A DNA stretch of 64,000 bases from Niastella sp. (GTDB lineage Bacteria; Bacteroidota; Bacteroidia; Chitinophagales; Chitinophagaceae): positions 16,555 through 80,554 of the forward strand of contig JAGIBF010000025.1 in the NCBI GenBank assembly GCA_017744515.1, read 5' to 3'. Within the stretch, counting starts at the first letter, position 1. Each line of letters starts with the position of its first letter. Below the pieces are notes generated by a model that was given only the letters and a program-made list of their open reading frames with translations, was not told the DNA's origin and did no database searches. Of the stretch, positions 7,212 to 16,336 are shown piece by piece. A program made the translations under genes and the position numbers.

Positions 7212-8861
7212 ATGGCAAACAGAAAATTTACACTCGGAAAAAATGTTCTTACCTGCATGCTCTTTTTGTATTGTCTGGTTATTATTACCAGCTTTACCGG
7301 CAATAACCGGTCCAAACATGTTGAGAATGATCAACTTTTTTTCATTATCAATAAAACGGTTCAGCAGCCAAAGGCAATGATGCTATTCGGGCCAACTGAT
7401 GACAGGGATGGCGATGGTGTATTGGATGGCGTGGATGTAGATGATGACAATGATGGTATTACCGATCTGCAGGAAAGCCCGACTGGTCTCGATCCGTTTG
7501 GTAATGATAACGGTGTTGGCGCGCTCAATTACCAGGACAATACCATGCCAGGATGGGTGGATGTTAATTTTGATGGTATCGACGACCGGTACGACATGGA
7601 TCGTGATGGTATTATCAACAGCTATGATCATGACACAGATGGGGATGGTATTCCGGATGTATTGGAGGCCGGCTTTATCGATGCTAATGCAGATGGGCAA
7701 ATAGATGGTCTTACCACTGCGCCCAATGGGTTGAGGACGACTGTGCCTGTAGGATTCACTCCTCCCAATCACGATACCGATCCACTGCCCGACTTCCGGG
7801 ATATCGATTCTGATGGTGATGGTATTACAGATAATGTAGAAGGACAGTTCACGCACTATTATGTGTTGCCTTCAGGCCTGGATTTCGACCAGGATGGTAT
7901 CGATAATTCTTACGATAAGGATAGTAACCCATTTTGTACTACTCAAGGTATTGTTCCCGTGAACTTTCAGGGTGCTGTAGACGTACTGGCTGATTATATC
8001 GACACGGATACCGATGATGATGGCAGGCCTGATCTTATAGAAGGACATGATGCGAACCTGGACGGCGTAGCCGATTTCACGCCTACGGGTCTCGATACCG
8101 ATGGTGATGGCCTGGATAATGTTTTCGATCTCGATAATTCAGGACCTAATGTCCGCAATGCAGGCATGAACCAAATTCCCACTCCGCCATTCTTTGATTC
8201 CAATCCCCCTGCTAATCCTCCCGGAATACTTGGCTGCAGAGGGCCATTGCAGAAAAGTATAGCTTCCGATCTCGACCGGACCTGGAGGACTGTCAATTCC
8301 ACCTTGCCCCTTACTCTTGTAAGGTTTACAGCCGAAAGGCAGGATGGTAGCATATTGCTCAATTGGGAATCGGAAAATGAGGTCAACTTCCGGGAATATG
8401 TACTGGAAAGAAGCAAGGATGGTTTAAACTTTGCTGCTGTGGCTACTATACCTGGTAAGGGTGGATTGCAGGCTTTGTATGCTTACACCGATAACCTGAG
8501 TGCGCAGACTGGCAGCAAGTTATATTACAGGTTGAAACAGGTAGATAACAACGAACGCTTTGTTTACAGCAGGATACTGGCAATAACCACTCAAAAGATC
8601 GTAGGCATGTCCCTGAACATGGCGCCCAATCCATCCAGCGGTAATGTGAATATTAGCATTGCATCCGATAAGAAGCGAAATATCACCATCAATGTGTTTG
8701 ACAATATCGGCAGGTTGCTGATCACGCAGCGTACAGGTGTTGGTGCAGGTGATAATATTGTGCCGCTGTCAAGGGCCAATACCCTTCAGGGTGGTACGTA
8801 TACGGTAATCATCAATGACGGCGAACTGAAGCTGTCACAAAAACTACTGATACAGAAATAA
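7212..8861 (+). CDS. Secreted Asp-rich repeat protein with T9SS sorting domain
   Basis: 549 residues from the ATG at 7212, chosen because a signal peptide ('LTCMLFLYCLVIITSFTG') follows directly; an in-frame ATG at 7143 adds 23 residues that do not look like a leader. The middle holds repeated D-x-D-x-D-G-x-x-D motifs ('DDRDGDGVLDGVD', 'DTDGDGIPDVLE', 'DIDSDGDGITD'), as in thrombospondin type 3 calcium-binding repeats. A beta-sandwich region follows ('LNWESENEVNFREYVLERS'), then a C-terminal type A sorting domain ('MAPNPSSGNVNI' to 'LSQKLLIQK'). It is expected to cross the outer membrane by the Gld/Por system encoded at 53-58 kb. Ligand unknown. Confidence 0.85.
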   Translation: MANRKFTLGKNVLTCMLFLYCLVIITSFTGNNRSKHVENDQLFFIINKTVQQPKAMMLFGPTDDRDGDGVLDGVDVDDDNDGITDLQESPTGLDPFGNDNGVGALNYQDNTMPGWVDVNFDGIDDRYDMDRDGIINSYDHDTDGDGIPDVLEAGFIDANADGQIDGLTTAPNGLRTTVPVGFTPPNHDTDPLPDFRDIDSDGDGITDNVEGQFTHYYVLPSGLDFDQDGIDNSYDKDSNPFCTTQGIVPVNFQGAVDVLADYIDTDTDDDGRPDLIEGHDANLDGVADFTPTGLDTDGDGLDNVFDLDNSGPNVRNAGMNQIPTPPFFDSNPPANPPGILGCRGPLQKSIASDLDRTWRTVNSTLPLTLVRFTAERQDGSILLNWESENEVNFREYVLERSKDGLNFAAVATIPGKGGLQALYAYTDNLSAQTGSKLYYRLKQVDNNERFVYSRILAITTQKIVGMSLNMAPNPSSGNVNISIASDKKRNITINVFDNIGRLLITQRTGVGAGDNIVPLSRANTLQGGTYTVIINDGELKLSQKLLIQK

Positions 8862-8894
8862 CTCAGTGTAAGGTCGGCGCATAGTAAGCAAGAC

Positions 8895-8924
8895 AGGGCC
8901 CTTCCTGCATGAGGGGCCCTTTTC
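8895..8924 (+). terminator. Terminator after the T9SS cargo gene
   Basis: AGGGCCC / GGGCCCT stem of 7 bp with a 12-base loop, followed by TTTTCC, 33 bases after the stop. Confidence 0.65.
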
Positions 8925-8957
8925 CTTGTAGCCGAAGAACTAATCAGGTATAAAAAC

Positions 8958-8986
8958 AAACCCTGGCAGTTATGCTGCCAGGGTTT
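8958..8986 (-). terminator. Terminator of the four-gene envelope operon
   Basis: A perfect 12-bp stem (AAACCCTGGCAG / CTGCCAGGGTTT) with a 5-base loop. On the minus strand it runs into TTTGTTTTTA, so it mainly serves the minus-strand operon, and it can also back up the plus-strand terminator. Confidence 0.85.
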
Positions 8987-9022
8987 TCTATGCTAAAGCA
9001 AGTATGTGGGATCTGGTAAGGA

Positions 9023-11431
9023 TTATTTCACTTCAAAGGTAAAGGAATAACTGCCCGCATGTCCATTGCCATCCATGCCTTGTAGTACTGCTACATACTT
9101 GCCTTTCAGATCAGAGGTAAAGAATTGAACAGCTGCTTTGCCGTTGGCATCGGTTTGTATATTGGGCGACCAGTGTAATACATTCCTGAAGTCGGGCAGG
9201 CGGCTGGCTGTCTGCTCAGGTGTTTCATAAACAGGCGCGTAGAATTCCCGCTGAAGCTGCAAGCCGTCATAATCCAGGATCACGGCTTTGTTGTCGAGTT
9301 TCAGGTCAGTAAGGTCTCCATGGTAGGTAGTGAAACTAATAATACCGTCAAAAGTAAACTCACCGTTCACATACCGGTCGGTAACTACCTGCAGCACCCG
9401 CATCTTCAGCGGATCATAGGTCATGATCTTCTGAACACTCACCGGAACTCCATCCAGCAAAACAAGTGGTTGGCTTCTGTAGTGTCTTTCAGTCTCCCAG
9501 TTAAAAATATACAGTAGAAACTTGCCGTCGCTTTTTCTAACGGCAACCTCCGGAACATATTCCCGCAATATCTCTTCCGTGGTGGTAAAGCGTACGTAAT
9601 CATCCAGCAGGTATTTTTTGTAACCGGTGCCAAAGAATGGAGTCGTGTCTATTTTCGGTATGTCGAACTGGGTTAATCGATCACTAAAGAAAGCATTTTG
9701 TACCTGCATGTTAATGCTGCCTTCTGTAAGGGTTTGTTGCAGTTGCGGAGACAAAGAGAAAGGTGAAGGACCATGTGCCGCATACTGGTCGGAGAATGGA
9801 TTGCGGATATCTACATGGAAGTTGCTGTCCAGCTGTCCTTCCGTCTGGATAATGATCTCCCCCGGTCCATAATAGTTGCGTACATCAAATTGTATATCGC
9901 CTTTGTTGCTGCTCAACACCGGATAAAACTGCAGCTTGGTGCTTGCTATCGACAGGTAAGTTCTGGCATTGGATACGGGAGCGCCGGTAGCAGCATGGGT
10001 GATCCTGCCTGAAATGAAATGTCCATCGAATTCAGGAATGTATTCAAAGGATGCAGTGCTATTCTTCAGCAGGTCCTGCCAATTGAAGCGGCGCCAGCCA
10101 TGTACCAGCATCAGGTTGTCCAATGCACCAGCTACTTCGATGTTTGGTAACGAAAAATAATATTCAGGTGATTCAATGGTTCCTTTCAGGTCAGAGCTGA
10201 GCCACAGGTAGCTGAGGATATTACTCTTGTCCTGTAAAGGGAGTGAATCCATCCTGTAAACGGACAGCGACAGGTTAGCCGGTACGGCTTTGCCTGCAGT
10301 AGTGGAAGTGTTGAGGGTGAAGTCTACTTTCTTCCGGTTGTTGTATTGTGTTGCCTGGCCGGTAGCGCCAATGGATAATACCTGTTGCAGTTGTTTAAAG
10401 TAGAGCCGTTCACATACCGGTTGTCTCGAGTCGTTGAATACGGTGAGCTGTGAAATGCCTTCTCCCAACTGGTTCTTGTCAATAGTAAAGCGGGCTACAC
10501 CATTTGCAACTGTTTTTTTAGTGGACACTTTTACTGACTGATGGCTATGTACAAACAGGAATATTTCTTCCGGTTGTTGTGACCGTGCAGGCATATTGGA
10601 GGTTACGCTTACGTGCAGCTGTCCATTGGCATCTTCCTGTAATTGCATTACGTACCCATTGTCATAGATGGCTGGTAATTGACCGGTAATTGTTTTGCCA
10701 TCTTCCGTATTGATCACGGCGGTATAGCTGTCGCCGGCAGCAGGGGTGAAGGTGAAATTGCCAATGCCAAACTTAGCGGGTTTGAATTGGGTTACTACTT
10801 CATTGCGTTGGTTGATCAATGAGCCGTTGAAGTTGATGCCTTTGCCATATTGGTCGGTGACCTGGAAGGCAACCTTGCTATTGATGCCTCTCACGAGGTT
10901 GCCGCCTTCGGGGAAGAATCTTGCTGTGTGCCTGATGGTGTCGGCTACTGCAGGCGGCAGTGGTTTTAAGGAATTTACAATGCTGATCTGCTGTTCGAAG
11001 AAATAATCAGGCCCAAAGTTCTTCATCCAGTTGGTGTAGGCCCTTAATGTGTAATTGCCGGCAGTGATGGAGGAGGGAAGGTAAAATGATCCGTTTCCTT
11101 TTCCATCCTGCAAAGCCACTTTCCCCTGCATCACCGGTTTATTGTCTTTATCGAGGATCTCTACATAAGCTACTTTGCTCAGGTCATAGGGCTTGTTGCT
11201 GGCGCCATCGACGTAATATATCTTGAACCACAATATTTCTCCAGCCAGGTAAAACCCTTTATCGGTATGTACGTATACTTTTTCGGCTACGGCTTTTTCC
11301 CGGTACGTATTGAAGCGGGTTTGTATTGTGTTGTCGAAATCCTGTGCTGTTGTGGAGACACTGTTCAGCAGGAGGCAGCCAGCCAGTAATGGTACTACTT
11401 GTTTTGCTATCGTGCGTGATGTGCGGTACAT
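9023..11431 (-). CDS. Macroglobulin-like (MG2) protein with TonB-plug-like segment
   Basis: 802 residues, exported (signal peptide ending 'SVSTTAQ'). Residues about 48-150 carry an MG2-type domain ('VYVHTDKGFYLAGEILWFK', then 'GNYTLRAYTNWM'). Further beta-sandwich domains follow. Around residues 600-710 'PLVLLDGVPV ... MRVLQVVTDRYVNG ... GIISFTTYHGD' resembles the plug of a TonB receptor, but no 22-strand barrel follows. The C-terminus returns to a macroglobulin-like fold ('NGKAAVQFFTSDLKGKYVAV'). It is last of four genes and 38 bases after the DUF4249 stop. Probable periplasmic or surface accessory of the TonB receptor; function inferred only from context. Confidence 0.75.
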   Translation of the reverse strand: MYRTSRTIAKQVVPLLAGCLLLNSVSTTAQDFDNTIQTRFNTYREKAVAEKVYVHTDKGFYLAGEILWFKIYYVDGASNKPYDLSKVAYVEILDKDNKPVMQGKVALQDGKGNGSFYLPSSITAGNYTLRAYTNWMKNFGPDYFFEQQISIVNSLKPLPPAVADTIRHTARFFPEGGNLVRGINSKVAFQVTDQYGKGINFNGSLINQRNEVVTQFKPAKFGIGNFTFTPAAGDSYTAVINTEDGKTITGQLPAIYDNGYVMQLQEDANGQLHVSVTSNMPARSQQPEEIFLFVHSHQSVKVSTKKTVANGVARFTIDKNQLGEGISQLTVFNDSRQPVCERLYFKQLQQVLSIGATGQATQYNNRKKVDFTLNTSTTAGKAVPANLSLSVYRMDSLPLQDKSNILSYLWLSSDLKGTIESPEYYFSLPNIEVAGALDNLMLVHGWRRFNWQDLLKNSTASFEYIPEFDGHFISGRITHAATGAPVSNARTYLSIASTKLQFYPVLSSNKGDIQFDVRNYYGPGEIIIQTEGQLDSNFHVDIRNPFSDQYAAHGPSPFSLSPQLQQTLTEGSINMQVQNAFFSDRLTQFDIPKIDTTPFFGTGYKKYLLDDYVRFTTTEEILREYVPEVAVRKSDGKFLLYIFNWETERHYRSQPLVLLDGVPVSVQKIMTYDPLKMRVLQVVTDRYVNGEFTFDGIISFTTYHGDLTDLKLDNKAVILDYDGLQLQREFYAPVYETPEQTASRLPDFRNVLHWSPNIQTDANGKAAVQFFTSDLKGKYVAVLQGMDGNGHAGSYSFTFEVK

Positions 11432-11469
11432 CCAATTCGTTTTAGGTTATACTGATGTATTCTCGGGGT

Positions 11470-12621
11470 TTATCGGGGCCAGAAGGATGGCTTCTGGTGA
11501 ACGCCGGTGAGGGTGCAAATCACACAGGCTATATCGGAACCATAAAAGGAAATGATCGCTCCTGTGGGGCTTGTTTCAGCTGCCATGGTCGGCGTGAGGT
11601 AGCTGTAGGCGCGTACAGAATCGGGTATATTGGGTACCAATGTTTCCGTGCAACCTGAGCGGTATCCCCAGTTGTCGAGGTCGGAAGGCTGGATAAATAT
11701 CCGTTTCTCATGTACGTCGGCCACGTCGATGAAGCCGATCACCACTTCTAAAGGATTATTTACGGCGTGTATATTCCCTACCAATTCCGATGGTTGTGCA
11801 TCGAATAAGGTACCTGTCGATTCTGTGTTTTTCTTCATCCTTGACAGGAAATCGTATCCATTTTTGCTCAGGGCATTCTGTCTTACGTTGATACTATATA
11901 ATACGCTTATTTTTTGTGAGGCACGCGGGATGAAATGGAGGGGGAGATCAACACTGTCCTTAACGAGTTTAGCCGTTGAGCCAATCAGGATATTGGTAGA
12001 TGGTTCGGTTTTCCAGCACACATAAACATTCGTATCGATAGCCTGGTCGGGATACTTGTATTTGACTCCGGTTACTTCGCCGAGGTTGTTTTTCGTGTAG
12101 TCCAGTTGAGTGGTATAGGCAGAATGGAATTCCCAGGTCTCTGACCACTCCCAGCGGTAGTAGCGGGTATTGTTTTGCGGGTCATGGGCATTAACATAGA
12201 TATCCAGTCCATTGGCGGGCTGCTCCCACCGGATAGCGTCTATAGCAGGTGTTTTGATGACGCTTGTAAAGTCGGATCTGTATTCTTTGTTGTCAGCGGT
12301 TTTGATATAAAGGCGGTATTTCACATTGGCGTTGAGTGTCAATTGGGACGCAATATATATTCCCGGAGACATTTCGATTAACGGGAATTGAGTGTTGTTT
12401 TCTCCTTCCACCCGTACGATAGCGTTCCGTTCATTCTTTGGGCGGGTGCTGTCGGCCAGCAGGATGGCGCGGGAAAGCCGGATGGTGGTGGGGCCTGTGC
12501 CGCTGTTGATCGTGCCGTCAACCACGAGATAACCATTTACCGGTTGGGTGATCTGTGGTTCAAAGCGCTGCTTGCAACCCAGCGTCAGCATCAGTATGCA
12601 ACTATATAAAAGCTTTTTCAT
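11470..12621 (-). CDS. DUF4249 lipoprotein
   Basis: 383 residues. Lipoprotein signal peptide with lipobox L-T-L-G-C, acylated Cys16. 'YLVVDGTINSGTGPTTIRLSRA' and 'MSPGIYIASQLTLNANVKYRLYIKT' are typical of DUF4249, a Bacteroidota family that usually neighbours STN/carboxypeptidase-like TonB receptors. It is probably a surface or periplasmic lipoprotein working with the receptor 11 bases upstream. No enzyme motif is visible. The C-terminal part includes several Cys ('GCTETLV', 'IACVICTLTG'). Confidence 0.88.
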   Translation of the reverse strand: MKKLLYSCILMLTLGCKQRFEPQITQPVNGYLVVDGTINSGTGPTTIRLSRAILLADSTRPKNERNAIVRVEGENNTQFPLIEMSPGIYIASQLTLNANVKYRLYIKTADNKEYRSDFTSVIKTPAIDAIRWEQPANGLDIYVNAHDPQNNTRYYRWEWSETWEFHSAYTTQLDYTKNNLGEVTGVKYKYPDQAIDTNVYVCWKTEPSTNILIGSTAKLVKDSVDLPLHFIPRASQKISVLYSINVRQNALSKNGYDFLSRMKKNTESTGTLFDAQPSELVGNIHAVNNPLEVVIGFIDVADVHEKRIFIQPSDLDNWGYRSGCTETLVPNIPDSVRAYSYLTPTMAAETSPTGAIISFYGSDIACVICTLTGVHQKPSFWPR

Positions 12622-12632
12622 ACAAGCGGTAT

Positions 12633-15410
12633 TTAGAAACGTATGTTATAATTGATGAAAGGAATGATGCTGCCGAATATGGATAGTTTGTATCCATTGA
12701 CACGGCCGTTCTCAGAAGTAAAGTATACTGAGTATGGGTTCTTCCTTCCGGTAAGGTTGTATAAACCGAATGTCCAGGAATTGTGAAACTTCTGCTTCAG
12801 CTTGTGGTTGCCTTCCACGATCATGGCAAAGTCGGTACGAAAATAGTCGGGTATGCGATAAGAGTTCCTGTCGGCGTACAAGGCCCGCCACGAACCGCCA
12901 TAATAATAACGGCCAATGGGCAGGGTTACCGGCCGGCCTGTGCTGTAGGTGCCGTTGATTGAAATGCTGAAACGGTGGGTGAAACGGTAGTTGCCTACCA
13001 TCGTTACATCATGGGGCTTATCGTAATTGGCCGGGTAATACTCTCCGCGGTTGATGAGCTCACCCGTGTTGGGGTCATCCATTTTCAATTCGATGCGGGA
13101 ATAGGTGTAGCTTATCCAGCCATTCAGTTTTCCATTCTGTTTTTTCACCATCACTTCCACGCCGTAACCTCTTCCTTTGGTGCCGATCACATCTGTTTCA
13201 ATTGTGTGGTTCATCACCAATGAAGCGCCGCTCTTGTAATCGAGGTAATTCTTGATGTTCTTGTAATAGACTTCTACCGAGGTCTCGATGGAGTTGGATC
13301 TGAAGTTTTTGTACAGGCCAAAAGATACCTGGTCACCAATTTGCGGTTTGATGTTTGGGTCGCTCAGCTTCCAGATATCGGTAGGCGAAATGGCCGTGGT
13401 ATTGGAGAGCATGTGAATGTACTGGCGCAATGAATTATAACCCGCCTTGATAGAGAAGCTGGGCGAGAGGGCATAGCGTGCAGAAAGGCGCCACTCGGGG
13501 CCACCGTATGTTTTGACCACATCGCCTTTGCCGTATGTTTTTGTTTCCAGTACATTATCCGGGTTTTTGGGAAGGTTGGGTGCATAGCTGTTGATCTTGC
13601 CCGGCCCGAGATAATGGAAGAAGGAATAGCGGGCGCCTGCCTGGATGGTGAATGCTGGCGTGACGTTCCATTTTTCCGACAGGTAGATGGCGCTTTCCTG
13701 GGCCTGCTCTGCCTGTACTTCATCCAATGCAATCAGTGACTCTTTGCCCAGTGGCTCGTATTTGCCGGGGTGGAGTTTGTAGCGGATCGTGCTGGCGCCA
13801 AAGTCGATGGTATGTTCCGGGTTCAGGTACCAGGTGAAGTCGGCTTTGAAGTTGAACTGGTTGATATCGAAGCCCAGTTTATAGGCATTGATCTTGTTCT
13901 TTTCGCTTTGTATATAATAGGCGTAGCGGTCGTATCCTGTTGTAAGGATGCCTGTTAATTTGTTATTGAAGAGGTGTTTCCACTTGATGGATACGTTGTT
14001 ATTGTTGTATCCGTAAGTGGTATCGCTGTTGAGGTTGAAGCGGTCCCTGCTGGTGTAGCCGGTAATGTACAGGTTGTTCTTTTTGTCGAACTGGTGGCTG
14101 ATGTGCAGGTTCACATCGTAAAAAGAAGCCTTGCTGTTTTCATATTCATCGGGCAACAGGTTCAGCATCCATTTGGCGTAGGTAGTGCGGGCGCCGAGGA
14201 TAAAGGATGTCTTTTCTTTTTGGATAGGGCCTTCGATATTGATGCGACTGGTAAGCAGGCCAATGCCTGCAGTACCTGTGAACTCTTTTTTATTTCCTTC
14301 GCGGCTGGAGATGTCCAATACAGAAGATAAGCGGCCACCATATTTGGCCGGTATGCTGCTCTTGTACAATTCTACGTCTTTTACTACGTCGGGGTTGAAG
14401 GCGGAGAAGAAGCCAAAGAAGTGAGAAGGATTGTAAATGGTGGCATCATTGAAGAGGATCAGGTTCTGATCGGCGGAGCCACCGCGTACGTTGAAGCCTG
14501 TGCTTGCCTCCCCTACTGATTTTACACCGGGCAGCGTAAGTACTGCCTTTAAGATATCTGCCTCGCCGAATGCTGTGGGTATTTGTTTGATTGCCCTGAT
14601 CGTTAACCGCTCGGTACCCATTTGTACGTTGCGGATATTGGCCAGCTTTTGCGCCGACACGATCACTTCTTTCAGGGAGATGACGCGCTCTTCCATATTG
14701 ATGTTCAATTCCCCTCCTGTATACAGCATGATCTGGCGTTTGGTGTCTTTCATGCCAATGCCCTGTATGTTCAGCACGTACCTTCCTTTGGGAATGGTAA
14801 GTGAAAAGTAACCGTACTGGTCGGTAGCTGTTCCGATGGATGTGCCGGGAATGGTGATCGAGGCGCCTACGATGGGTTCGTCACTTTTGATGTTGCGTAC
14901 ATGGCCTGCAACGGTTACGTTGCCCGGTCCGCCGCTATTGGCCTTGCTGCCTATTTCGAATAGCTTGTTCTCGATGGAAGCGTCTGCCCGTACTTTCTTT
15001 TTATCACCATAATCCGGAACGCCTGTAAGGTCTCTGCGAACAGTATCTTTCGCTTTGGCAAAAAAGCCTGCCGGCAGCTCTGGTCTGATGATCGCGCCTT
15101 TGGTAATGAATACGTATTGCTTATCGGGCAGGATGGTAAAATGAAAGTCGGTATTCTCAAAAAGCTGTTCAAGGGCTCTTTGCAGAGGTTGGTTATTAAT
15201 AGCGATGCTAATGCGGAGGCTGTCGAAGTGGACAGGGTCGTAATAAAAGTGGTAGCCGGTTTGCCGCTCCAGTTCTTGCACGATCACGTTGACCGAAGTA
15301 TCACTTAAGATAATACTTACTGGTTTGGGGTTGGTTTGCCGGGCTTGTGCCGTGCCTGCGAAATATAACAGGGCTACGCCAAGGACCACAAGGAAAGGCA
15401 GTCGTCTCAT
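12633..15410 (-). CDS. TonB-dependent receptor with STN and carboxypeptidase-like domains
   Basis: 925 residues. Order: signal peptide (ends 'GTAQA'), STN domain about 30-110 ('VIVQELERQTGYHFYYD', 'ALEQLFENTDFHFTI'), carboxypeptidase-like beta domain about 165-245 ('NVTVAGHVRNIKSDEPIVGASI'), plug about 265-370 ('ADILKAVLTLPGVKSVGEAS', 'FNVRGGSADQNLILFN'), then the barrel. STN receptors commonly signal through a FecR-like anti-sigma factor and an ECF sigma factor, but neither is adjacent. Its start follows the upstream stop by one base (TGATATG), which indicates tight coupling. Substrate unknown. Confidence 0.92.
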   Translation of the reverse strand: MRRLPFLVVLGVALLYFAGTAQARQTNPKPVSIILSDTSVNVIVQELERQTGYHFYYDPVHFDSLRISIAINNQPLQRALEQLFENTDFHFTILPDKQYVFITKGAIIRPELPAGFFAKAKDTVRRDLTGVPDYGDKKKVRADASIENKLFEIGSKANSGGPGNVTVAGHVRNIKSDEPIVGASITIPGTSIGTATDQYGYFSLTIPKGRYVLNIQGIGMKDTKRQIMLYTGGELNINMEERVISLKEVIVSAQKLANIRNVQMGTERLTIRAIKQIPTAFGEADILKAVLTLPGVKSVGEASTGFNVRGGSADQNLILFNDATIYNPSHFFGFFSAFNPDVVKDVELYKSSIPAKYGGRLSSVLDISSREGNKKEFTGTAGIGLLTSRINIEGPIQKEKTSFILGARTTYAKWMLNLLPDEYENSKASFYDVNLHISHQFDKKNNLYITGYTSRDRFNLNSDTTYGYNNNNVSIKWKHLFNNKLTGILTTGYDRYAYYIQSEKNKINAYKLGFDINQFNFKADFTWYLNPEHTIDFGASTIRYKLHPGKYEPLGKESLIALDEVQAEQAQESAIYLSEKWNVTPAFTIQAGARYSFFHYLGPGKINSYAPNLPKNPDNVLETKTYGKGDVVKTYGGPEWRLSARYALSPSFSIKAGYNSLRQYIHMLSNTTAISPTDIWKLSDPNIKPQIGDQVSFGLYKNFRSNSIETSVEVYYKNIKNYLDYKSGASLVMNHTIETDVIGTKGRGYGVEVMVKKQNGKLNGWISYTYSRIELKMDDPNTGELINRGEYYPANYDKPHDVTMVGNYRFTHRFSISINGTYSTGRPVTLPIGRYYYGGSWRALYADRNSYRIPDYFRTDFAMIVEGNHKLKQKFHNSWTFGLYNLTGRKNPYSVYFTSENGRVNGYKLSIFGSIIPFINYNIRF

Positions 15411-15411
15411 A

Positions 15412-16137
15412 TCAGTTATTTAAAGAATCGTAATGGATAGCGGCCTGGAGAATAGCGTTCTCTTTATCTTTTCTGAATTTTATCTTTTGTCTTCTCAGGT
15501 GTTGTTTGATCTCACGGGCGTGGTCTTTCAGGAGGGAGAGGAGGCCGCTTTTGGTGCGGATAATATGGTATTTACCGCCTTTGAGGAGGTAGTAACTGTA
15601 TTGATCCATGAACTTTCTTTCGAGCACATCTTTTACGGTCTCTTCAATGAACTTGTGGCGCCTCACCAGCATGGTAGTGCGACCAGCATACATCCGATCA
15701 TAAAGACCCGTTTCCAGAATTGCATGGCGCAGACTGTCGCGCTCAATGTGAATGAAGTTATGGCCGTTCAGTGAAAATTCACTTACTTTCTCCGTGAAGA
15801 GCGACATGCGGAAAAAGCCATTGTAGTGGAGGATGACAACTCTGTCTTTTACGGCATCGTACATCATTTGTACGGTATCATAGAAAATGCCATCGTATAC
15901 AATGCTGCCTCTTCTCCAGGTGCTTTCGGGAAAGAAAGGTATGTTTTCGATCTTGGGTGAATAACCGACGAATTCTATACCGCTGTATAGACGTGATTGT
16001 TTGTCGATGTAATGGTGATAGCTGCTAACGGCGTTGTGCGTAGCCACTGCTGTAAAGTTGTTGTTGGTAGCAGTGTCCTGCGCCAAAACAGCAGTGCCTG
16101 CAAAGGCAGTACAGATAAGAAGCAGTCGTTTTAGCAT
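15412..16137 (-). CDS. Exported protein of unknown function, first gene of TonB/DUF4249/MG2 operon
   Basis: 241 residues from the ATG at 16137, chosen for the signal peptide 'LKRLLLICTAFAGTAVLAQ'; the frame is open 39 codons further upstream but that part is not leader-like. The mature protein is mixed alpha/beta and the C-terminal third is strongly basic (H-L-R-R-Q-K-I-K-F-R-K-D-K). I do not recognise a family. It contains 'HAREIKQHLRRQ', suggesting a terminal helix. The one-base spacing to the TonB receptor start makes it the probable lead gene of the operon and a dedicated partner of that receptor. Confidence 0.72.
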   Translation of the reverse strand: MLKRLLLICTAFAGTAVLAQDTATNNNFTAVATHNAVSSYHHYIDKQSRLYSGIEFVGYSPKIENIPFFPESTWRRGSIVYDGIFYDTVQMMYDAVKDRVVILHYNGFFRMSLFTEKVSEFSLNGHNFIHIERDSLRHAILETGLYDRMYAGRTTMLVRRHKFIEETVKDVLERKFMDQYSYYLLKGGKYHIIRTKSGLLSLLKDHAREIKQHLRRQKIKFRKDKENAILQAAIHYDSLNN

Positions 16138-16336
16138 TAGTTGTAATATGAATGTTAAGGGCTGGTGCCAATTTACATTATTTCCGCTGAGCCTTAACCG
16201 TTTTTTCGACAGGCGAACGATTTCCGGGATTAATCTTTTTTTAATGTCGACCATCTATAAGGCCGTTGTCAAATAATATTCCTGCGGTAAATCGTTTTCT
16301 TCATTGTATTTTTAGGCAACCCAATTATCCCCTGTA

